From NCBI GenBank assembly GCA_013115145.1, contig JAAPAO010000380.1:1-34488 (forward strand): a DNA stretch of 34,488 nt, written 5' to 3'. This DNA comes from Perkinsus chesapeaki (Eukaryota > Perkinsozoa > Perkinsida > Perkinsidae). Positions 19,531 through 28,394 of the stretch are shown here, in pieces (positions within the stretch are counted from its first letter, which is position 1; each line of letters opens with the position of its first letter). The notes beneath the pieces were generated by a model that was not told where the DNA came from, did no database searches, and saw only the letters and a list, made by a program, of their open reading frames with translations. Position numbers and translations under genes: made by a program.

Positions 19531-20744
19531 CAGGGAGAAACCGTTGTGTTCGGCGAACGGGGGGCATGCGCCTCCTCTGCACCCTCATACTTGGTGCCTA
19601 TGATTCAGTGACAGGGTTTGAACGTCGGAATCTCTCATGGCTTACAAACACTACGAACCCAACAAGGATGACTATTCTCAAGGGGAGGAACAAGCGGAGT
19701 TTGTTCAGCCGTCCCATGTCGTGTAGACTGCGAGGAATACTTTGAGAGTCCCCACGATCCTGGGCCACGATCATGGAAACAAGCAAAGGCAGGCTGCCTT
19801 TGGCAGCGGTCATCGCTGGCACTTTTACATCAGGGATATATTTTCGAGTAATTGAATTACTCCGAATTACTGCGTTAGTGCTACTCTCGAAGTCCAATAC
19901 TATGTTGCCAATATCCAACCCGACTCCGAAGGGATACAAGCACTAACAGACAAGTAACTTACTTGAAGTAAGTACCAAAAGTTTTGTAAATTCTAGATGT
20001 TCCGTCTAGGAAACGTGAGATGATGTGGGATCCATAATTGTTGCTCTTGAAGTGTACCCCAGCGACCTGGGCGAATAAAGTGGGGCAAGTGCGAAACGTG
20101 CCGTCACAGTAAATTCTCGTTGATGTTTTCAAGGTCAGAGTTTTACCCGACCGAACTTACGGACCTAAGGCTGCGTAAGGTCTTCGACTTGAGGCAATGT
20201 GAGTTACCGGAACGGTTTGTTCGGGTGTACCGTGACCGCATAAATTGGGCGCCCAACCAAACGCACAGTTGAGCTGGCGAACTCTTCGGCGGCTACTAGC
20301 CGCAAACTCAACAAGAGATGATACCTAGTCAAATAATCCTATAATCATTCAGCTGGATGAACCAGGCTGGTTCACACCACGCAGCGTCACTGCCTCCGCC
20401 CGAAGTTCGTTGTAACACCTGACCTTACCAAATCACTTAGGAAGTAGCAAATTTACACTCAGTCTAAGTGTGTTTTTGTCTTCTACTGAGTGAGTAGAGC
20501 GGAAAGCTTTCAAATTAGAGGCTGATGATTAGAGTCTAATCACATGCCCTAACACTTTCTTGTTCGCAAGTTCAGAACTTGAAGTTCTGATGGCGAGGAC
20601 AATATGGTCTCCTCGATCCCCGCGGCCAACGGTGTAATCGGCACCATTAGGTACGTTTCCGGTAGGTGATTCACCGTTCTAATTAACACAACACGGTGGG
20701 CAAGGGAGTTTGACAAGAGCCATAGATGTATGTTCAGAAGCCAA
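19531..20744. other. Gene-free interval with palindromes
   Basis: No gene recognised. It holds palindromes at 19846-19862, the chained pair 19951-19965/19957-19973, and 20358-20374, 20526-20542 and 20572-20590 (9-bp arms). Confidence 0.5.
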
Positions 20745-21205
20745 CAGTTACCAACTCGAGCCACATCGTCCGCATTCCTCCTTGTTCAACAAAGTTTGTT
20801 AGTATCCTCGCCAACATCTCAAATCACCCCGGTGTCAACAATTAGTAGGGGATCTCTAATAGTCATGACTACAACGCAACGCACCGGAGAACCACTCGAC
20901 ATTGCCGCTCAGCCGAACCATGGGTCCAAGTGGACACAGGTAAGCCGGATTCACTCGGCCACATGCTTTTCTGCAGGGGTTGTGCCGAATGCGCTCCTTG
21001 TTGCGCAAATTATTTCCGCAATTCCACTATGCACAAATTGTGCACCACAATGTTTGTCGCTACTGCTAGTAGCAGTCTGCTACAGTCCATTCGTTCCCCC
21101 GATCAACATCCCTCGACATGGGATATTTTCTCTCTTACCTCGAAATGTATACAAACGCCCTCAACAGTTGAGGCTCAACTGAGCAACGCAACACATCCAA
21201 GCTGA
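20745..21205 (+). pseudogene. Possible pepsin-like (A1) aspartic protease fragment
   Basis: Pieces in different plus frames resemble the N-terminal part of an A1 protease: HIVRIPPCSTKFVSIL (about 20760), GEPLDIAAQP (about 20890), then WVQVDTGKPDSLG with FCRGCAECAPCCANYFRN (20925-21025), which parallels the active-site region V-D-T-G-S-x-D-L-W followed by a Cys-rich loop. The Asp-Thr-Gly is present but the next Ser is Lys and the frame is broken at least twice. The second catalytic motif is not seen. Palindromes lie inside it (21030-21044, 21062-21076, 21165-21181). The family call is inference from a short match. Confidence 0.4.
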
Positions 21206-21247
21206 TAACATGCAAATTACTTATAGTGGAAACAACATCAGCAGCCT

Positions 21248-24200
21248 CTACACGCACTTGTAGTGATCCTCATCGCCTGAGGCAAACGTTCGACAAATGG
21301 AATATACAAACTTCAACTCACCTGCATCGTAAACCAACCCGTCATCGCTGAACTCGCCCAGCAATTTACTAAAAAAGTGACCAATACTAATTATATCTTT
21401 CAGCCCAATAATGAATTTTTCACCGAATTGGCATCCAATATGTAAGAACCGACAATTAATTTCCTCCCTAGCCAAATGTAAGTCGGCATGCGATGATTGC
21501 ATACCCCTGCCTGGCTCTCGCATGGCACTTACCGGATCTCTGCTGTACCCATAACCCCCTGGAACTTCGCTGTCATGTCAGCTACCTGAAAATCGAGCAA
21601 TTGGTGTCAGACTGCTCACATGAAGATAAGAGATCGAATTCATCCCTCTGAGAACATCTGCCGTTACTCTTTGAGTTCCCACCTCAGTCACCAGAACGGT
21701 TGAATCCTCGGCGAGAATCTACCTCTCAACCGTTGGCAAACAAATGTATGTGTCCCATTTTGTGCACCCAATATTGACAAAAATCACAATCTGACATCGC
21801 TCTCCAGAGTTGGGACAATTCTCAAAATTTGGGGAGTTAACCTCCTCCGCGAGTCGCATTGCTCACCGAGTATCCGAAGTCTGTCGTGTCCGAGCCCGCT
21901 TTGATAAACTCGAGCAGCTTGTCACGCCTCTCAGTCTCCGTGTTACCCACTGATGCTTCGTTTTCATTAGCAGGGGACGCCATCGATGAGGGCGGATTGC
22001 TACGAACTCAAAACAATAGAGAATCTTTTCCCACTGTCAAAAGCAGGCTTGGAGATGGCCGCTACGATACGCTGAATATTGGACGCAAAAGGGAGATTGC
22101 CAGAGTGTGACACCGCGGGGGAGCACCTCGCTCGACAATTCGATATTCCAGCAAGTCTACAAAAGATTACTCATCCCCACTCCGACAAAATACGGGCGCG
22201 TTTTATAATATTCCGCTCCTCTCAAGCCAGGCCGTGATTATACGACCGATTCTCGCGATTCAACGCCAATATGAAACGAGCCTGGAACAAGTAAACTTTC
22301 CGAAAATCGGAATCAGTAATAGAAGATGTAGTTTTCTTGACATTCCCCTCCTACGTGCTAGCAGTCTCCATGGTGGGTTGAGAAATCCCGCCGAAAGACA
22401 GTCTTTTCCCATCCGCTGAACTAGGGGCCACATCGGCGCTGTTCATAATATAAGCATGGGCAATGGCTGCAATATGGCCTGAAAGTAACCTATGTTGTAT
22501 CTTGCACGCTTCAACCTAAGATATCTATCTACATGGGATCTCATTGAGGTTCTCTACAGGCAGCACTCTCTGCGCCGATAAGTAAGGATTGCTTCCTCCT
22601 CGAATTGCTCCGATCACTCTCACATAGCTCTGACCGTGCACGGCGAATCTGAAAAGATACCACTCAACAACTGCAGCGATTTTCCCACTGTCGTACACCT
22701 ACCAATAAACATTCAAAACAGCGTGATTCGGGAATTCCGAGCATCCGTAATTTTACTCATAATAGTCGTATAATCACTTCGCACCATCAAAACATTCCCG
22801 TGTTAGTAGGTGACACGCAGGTACATAGGCTACGATACTTCGCGGAATTCCTGGCCGATCCATCAAGGTGTCCCAAAGATACTCCGAAGCTTGGTCGTAC
22901 AAACCCAAGATTCTTACTTCCCATTTTTCAATATCTCATCCGCTTTATTGCGTCCCTCAGTATCCGATTCCTCTGACAGAAATAATCGAGAAAGGGCGGA
23001 GCGACGCACAAACTCACCGAGATACATTTTACATCTGAGACTGCCGGTGAAGTCATCTAAAGTCCACTGAATCGCCAAACCGTCGTGCTCGACCTCTCGG
23101 GCGTTTCCTGAAGAATTTTGGGTTCAAATAATACGTCATAACTTTCGGCACAATCTTGAAACAATATTCTCAAAATCAAACTTTTCGACCTGCACGAAGC
23201 TGCCGGAGAAAATCCGGGAAAACAGCTGTGTAACTAAGACTATCCTGTCTAGGATTTACTCTCCCACGAGAATTCAGTATTGTCTGAGACGACGTCTCCT
23301 CCGTTGATCACGAAAAAATTGATAATGAAAGCCCGGAAAGAGTTTCATTCTTGCAGTCTCTGCGAGAATAGAACTGAGCGAGCTTTAAGACTGATACATC
23401 TACATACTGAGGTGATATTTTTCTGATACTTTTTTTCCATAGGGATCACTGAATTAAGTCTATTTAAGATGATGATTAATAGTAGATTGAATGTGAAGAT
23501 ATAGTAGCATGCTTATACCGATATTGCTTGCTCTCAGCTTGCTTGTTGGTATTTCCACATATCTCACCACCTCCCCCCGACGGCGGTTGCGTTGACAGAA
23601 ACCCATCAAGCTCTAACTGTGACAACAAATGACAGATACTAATAATTTAATAATGCACAATATGTTTTCCGGTATTTTGGCCAGAAACTCAATAAAAATC
23701 ATCACGATTAAAGATGTCAATCTCACGTTCCCCAAATCACGCACTCGGAATTTCGGACACATATGGACCCACTGTTTAAACTAATTTCGACGATCCCCAA
23801 AATCTTACCGACGATTTCAACGGCCCTCGGTGCAGTTCCAAAGACTTCGATATCCTCTCCGCCTGAGAAAACTATTTTTCATCAAATCGATCACGAAACG
23901 GTTGATCGATTATTCTAGGGGAAATAAGTCCCGAGCCAAATATTTCAATGCCAATGAAAGTCAAAATAAACATCAGAAAAGTGTACAGAGAAAATCTTGT
24001 ATCTCCAAGGTTCCCTGGTTCGATAAATTTTCCGCCTTTACTTCGAATTCCACCGAAAGATTCCATAACCCATCAAACTGTTTAGAGGTGAGTAAAACGC
24101 GAGTAGTTCCCCACCATTAAGGTGGAGCGGTCGGCCTAGAGAATTCCCGCGCGCCAAGAAACTCACCGGAATGTTCCTTGATAGCATCAGTGAACACCTT

Positions 24201-24678
24201 TACATTGATTGGAATCAGTGGACGTCGGCGAGCTTTCCTGTCGCCTGAAAACTGGGGAATCTCGGAAATCCTTAAACGGCGAAGTTACCGGTCTCAGCGC
24301 CTCCTCCGAAGGACATCTAAGAAAAAGAGAAATATTGGTCACAAAAAAAGGATAATAGGGTAAAATGGGAATTATAACAACAATTGCGCTAACGTGGAAA
24401 AGTCATAAAATATCAGAAATAAATTATAGGAAATAAAAGACACCAAACACTAACCGGATAAAAATTCCGGAATTTTAGGAGAGAGAAAAACAGAGATTTC
24501 ATAGTTCTATATAAAAGAGGAGGAATTTTGCCAATTTTTGGCCACTAAATATTACCCTTCCGCCGCCCATCGACTGTCTCCCTCCAGATTGTGTACCGAA
24601 TCCCGGGGTACCACTCAGACCACCACTGGGAGTGTCGCTGCCGAAGCCACCAAAGCCGCCGAAACCTCCAAAGGACAT
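21248..24678 (-). CDS. RPA2: Replication protein A 32-kDa subunit (RPA2)
   Basis: Twelve exons: 24556-24678, 24289-24316, 24167-24244, 23809-23862, 23018-23107, 22918-22972, 22533-22648, 22355-22478, 21867-21999, 21533-21585, 21322-21368, 21248-21276. All phases agree; the product is 309 residues (human 270). The Gly/Phe/Ser-rich start (MSFGGFGGFGGFG) is the phosphorylatable N-terminus typical of RPA2. The OB fold follows: RRRPLIPINVKVFTDAI, EDIEVFGTAPRAVEIVGNAR, LAIQWTLDDFTGSLRCKMYL, SYVRVIGAIRGG, HIAAIAHAYIM. After a linker the C-terminal winged helix reads DKLLEFIKAGSDTTDFGYS, VADMTAKFQGVM, KLLGEFSDDGLVYDAGDEDH. RPA binds single-stranded DNA in replication and repair. Exon 2 begins with a second in-frame ATG (MSFGGGAET) echoing exon 1. 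One intron (22479-22532) has a near copy in the Mei2-type gene. Confidence 0.92.
22479..22532 (-). repeat. Intron repeat family A, copy 1 (RPA2 intron 7, 54 nt)
   Basis: The whole intron, starting GTAG and ending TTTCAG, contains TATCTTAG-G-TTGAAGCGTGCAAGAT-5 nt-ATAGGTTACT. The same three blocks in the same order form the intron at 33632-33670. Confidence 0.9.
24141..24166 (-). repeat. Intron motif B, RPA2 intron 3
   Basis: Directly at the donor: GTGAGTTTCTTGGCGCGCGG. Confidence 0.6.
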
Positions 24679-26253
24679 TATTAGGGAAAGCTATGAACTT
24701 ATAATATAAAAAGGTTCACTTCAGGTCAAAGAATACTGAAGCATTCATCACTAGAAGGATAAAATAGGAACATACACGACGACTTAAATGACATAAAAAG
24801 CCCAGGCCAACGCCCGGCAGTTTATCGGTTGAGCGTCAACACTGGCGACGTGGTCAATAGCCAATGAGAGTTTAAAGTTTATCAAGAATACAGATGCGCT
24901 CGAACGATTCTGAGGGCTTTGTGGCTGATCTATAATTGGAAAACAAAGGCGGAATTTGAAGATCCAAAAACACAACTCTAACGCATTCGATAGAAAATGA
25001 GTGTCTCAAAGAAGTGTGCTTCAAATCCTTTGTTCAGTTCAATAAGAGAATGGATAAGAAAGGCAGCATTTCCAAACCGACTGCTACCAGTGGAGCTGAT
25101 ATCGATGAACACACTTCACTCAACAATAAAGAGAAGGAATTATATCGCTGCGCAAGTTATATAATGTAAGTTATATCGGCCCTGCGCCCACAGAGCCATG
25201 ATAACAAGTAGGTAGGATGGCGAGTAGATATATACTCTCAATAGGATGGACTCAGATAGACAGCTTACCCCTCAGTTAATATGAGTTGTACATGAAGCCA
25301 TCAATATAAAGATACTCACCAAAATCTTCATAGTGCGCAAGCTAGAGGAAGTATCTTGCCCAGTTACTAAATAAGGGAAGATCGAAAAGTGTTTTATTCA
25401 TAGGAGCTATCACAAATTCCAAGTTAGTCCGCTAAAACGACTAAGTTACCCTCCCTCTTCATCGAAGAGTCTTTGGATGGACTTGTTCAGATTGATATGA
25501 TATGCTGCTCGGTAGTATATTGTAACTTATCAAGATACTCCTTGGAAAATAATTCTACAAATTATCCACAGCTACATGTTAGTAAATATCACTTTTCAAA
25601 ATTTTCCAAATTGGCATTCCGCAAAATGGTACATGTGGCTAAGGAATGAGCCTGTTATTACCAACTCATATATAGCAAATTATAATCAATACTTGAATAA
25701 CGCTGCCAAAGATGACAGATATCCAACTGGGATACGCTAACCTGGCCTGCCTAGTTGCTCCTAAACCGGGAGTCGTCTACCCTCACGGAAATGCGCTCCT
25801 CGGGGATCGAAATTGGTTCCCACTCCGAAGGAGATATATTAGAAATTTTCCAAAGGAATATTTTTCCTAGACCAAAAGGAAATGTCAAGCAAATTCCTTC
25901 TGAGCCAACCTGCTCCTGAATCCTGCTCAAAGAACACACAGGCGCTGACTAATTGCTGCGCCACAGTGCAGATAAAATCACATCCAGAGATAGGTGTGCC
26001 ACTTCTGATAGCGGTCTGTCATAATCACAACAGATTTATCATTTCCTACAATACCTTAGAAATTTCATAAGCTTCAATTGACAGCACTAACCCAACACTT
26101 GCACTTTTACAGTCATAAAACAGCTCAGAAAATTAAACTGATAGGAGAGCAATAGTCACTTGTACAGCCGAATCTATTTAACCGTAACGGTACAACCAGA
26201 TCGTTCCGATAAAAAACGATCTCTCTCTCTCGGCCTCTGTTCGCTCGCGCAAA
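24679..26253. other. Intergenic region between RPA2 and the USP-like gene
   Basis: A/T-rich, with frames of up to 63 codons only. A minus-strand ATG at about 25335 (MKILVSIFILMASC) looks like a signal peptide, but no continuation could be found. Confidence 0.45.
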
Positions 26254-27691
26254 TTACCACTCGGGCGCACGCGTGCAACTGTCACGAACGACAACAACAC
26301 TAGCACCGCGGACGGACCTGAGGAACGATGAGTTTCAAAAATAGAGGGAACAAAAAAAATTTGCGCCGCAATGAGCTCACCTGGCAAGCCACTGCCCCAT
26401 TCGACCGGTGTAATCGGGACTGGGTCCAACAACAACGTAGTTGGAAAGTGAGTCACGGACATACTGAACGAGCTCAACCTGACAAAAAATAGTCAGACTT
26501 TTTTTGCGAAAGATTCTCAAAGAAGCATTTTTCCTGGAAATCTTCGAAGCTCACCTTGACATTGTTGCTCGGAGGCCTGACCGTATACTCGGTACTGATG
26601 CCCTTAGTGTGGGCATCTTGATCGATGGCCTCCTTCACCGACTTCATTATACCTTCACTGGCATTCTCGGTGATATTTTTGAGCGACCTGACATAGTAGT
26701 AGATACTCAAAAATAATCGCCAAGCATAACGATAACCAAGGAAACCAGACAACCGACAGATGTGGAGAAGAATGAGGTAATAGAAAAGAAAGCTAATAAC
26801 AACAACAGGAAAACACCAATTCCAACGTTTAGCCATAAAAATCCTCAAAAGTTCATACCGATTTTTCATCAAAACGGTTGATGACAAACCACGTCGATAA
26901 TTCGAGCCACTAAATCGCAACCTATGTCGCTTTTTAAACATGCTAAGAAATTACAATTAATTAAACTATCAGATCTTATTAGGACTAAAACAGTTATAGA
27001 ATCAATGAATTTAGTAGATTTACGACTGCTTACTCAGCGGAAAACAACTGCTGTCCTTCGGCACTAATAGCACCGGGATCACTCATGCTTGATAGAAGTT
27101 GCTCAGGGAAGGGCCTGGGGATGTGAACGCACTCAACATTATCACCTGAATGAAGTAATATAAGATAGTCGCCATAATGCGATAACAGATATTTAGAGGC
27201 AGTGAGGGTTTTATAACGAATGAGAAAGATATAACGAAGTCCAAGTCAGTAATATAGAGAATGTGATGAACTTACCAGTGCAATGACCGAGAGACTTATC
27301 ACTGGAAACTAATCAGATATTAGTAATATTAAAGAATTATGTCATGCCAAATAAAATGCATCAGGCATGCCAAAACTACCACCACTAGCCCGCAAGAACA
27401 AGACTAACACAGGCACATAATCGATATATAACAATGAAAAAACAACGCGGTTACGTACTAGAATATACTTATACGAATTAAACCAATAAAATACAATGCA
27501 AACGACCACTAAGCGCACTACTAACCTGGATTAGCAAGGGAAACGGCCTTCTTAGCAGCCTCAATGCTGCCCTTCATATCAGAGCCACCAACAGCTACAA
27601 GGAACCTGCGGGGTGCTACTGAGGCAGCTGCGGCTGTGGCGAACGATCGGACAGCGTTGAAGGCAATCGGACGGAATAAAGACATCGACAT
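26254..27691 (-). CDS. Universal-stress-protein-like protein with mitochondrial-type leader
   Basis: Exons 27526-27691, (27276-27308), 27034-27145, 26555-26687, 26381-26478, 26254-26317, all in phase: 201 residues, or 190 if the 33-nt second exon is skipped. The start (MSMSLFRPIAFNAVRSFATA) is Arg/Ser/Ala-rich without acidic residues, as in mitochondrial leaders. RRFLVAVGGSDMKGSIEAAK and DNVECVHIPRPFP match strand 1, helix 1 and strand 2 of the UspA fold. KEAIDQDAHTKGISTEYTV, VELVQYVRDSLSNYVVVGPS and WLARSVRGASVVVVRD match the second half. The nucleotide-binding G-x2-G-x9-G-S motif of ATP-binding USPs is degenerate here (GPSPDYTGRMG). Skipping the small exon gives the more usual ANPGDNVECVHI spacing. 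The role (stress response) is by family only. Confidence 0.78.
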
Positions 27692-28394
27692 TTTATAGTA
27701 ATGAATAATTGAATGCTTTTGAGAAGGTCACAAAATTGACCTAGCTGGTATCTTAAGCTGCGTAGCTACAGTAACAGACTGTCGCATCCATGTGTATACT
27801 AGCTTGAGGCAACGCAAAAATGGTATTCGTGACACAAAAAACAGGCGGAGCGAAGCAGATCATTTCTTGCTGCGCCCATAAACTCTTAAACGGTCAGCAA
27901 AGCTCATTAAAAGTAGGCAATGATTATATCCTTCAATCTTCGAGAATCTCGAATCGAGATGCAATTATGAATCATAAACAGGATTCACGTGGTTAAGGAG
28001 AAATAAAAAGTAAATGGAGGGCTATCCAACCAAGTCGTCCACTTCGGCAGCAGTCATTATAGCCTAATGGTAAGTATTCATGGATAGAAAGCGAAAGGTC
28101 CCGGGTTGAAATCCTGGAGCTGGATTCTAATTCTTATCCTTCAATGCAGCAACCAGGAAAATGAAAGTATCATATCAAAGACGCTTAGCGTGTTTAGTTG
28201 CAGTCTAAAGTATCTTTATATTCAAGACTTGAATTTTAAGTCATGAAGAGAGGCGAATACAAATTAATCCATCGCTCTGACCGCAGCAGATCACTGCATT
28301 CTATTGAGGTATTAATGCTTCCGGTAATTAATAGCAGACATCAAAGAGCATTACTCACACTATAGAAACTCAACCCCTTTCGATTCCAACAAAT
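27692..28394. other. Intergenic region between the USP-like gene and RIB43A
   Basis: Holds only the tRNA-like relic at 28050 and a word GGCGGAGCGAAGCAGA (27844-27859) that recurs elsewhere in the window. No frame worth calling. Confidence 0.45.
28050..28128 (+). pseudogene. tRNA-like sequence (degenerate)
   Basis: A-box-like TTATAGCCTAATGGTAAGT and T-arm CCGGG-TTGAAAT-CCTGG (one wobble) are 40 nt apart. The 3' strand AGCTGGA has no matching 5' acceptor, and the anticodon arm is unclear. Probably a tRNA pseudogene. Confidence 0.4.

Noticed and set aside
19598-19939. A 113-codon minus frame next to the hAT remnant
   Set aside because: It has no recognisable hAT motif and is interrupted by a palindrome (19846-19862); not supportable as coding.
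21248-21983. A separate 143-residue gene starting at ATG 21983
   Set aside because: Its C-terminus matches the RPA2 winged helix, and an acceptor at 21999 joins it in phase to the RPA2 OB-fold exons. It also needed two extra exon segments (21620-21706 and 21369-21467) that have no place in RPA2.
25300-25340. Small secreted protein start (MKILVSIFILMASC) on the minus strand
   Set aside because: Only 19 codons to a stop and no exon with matching phase was found.
26474-26941. A 155-codon minus frame with apparent transmembrane segments
   Set aside because: It is intron sequence running into USP exon 26555-26687; the hydrophobic part lies in the A/T-rich intron.
27030-27691. A 104-residue truncated USP ending at TAA 27030-27032
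   Set aside because: The TAA is inside a GTAAGC donor; splicing at GA|GTAAGC to 26687 keeps phase and supplies the missing C-terminal half of the fold.
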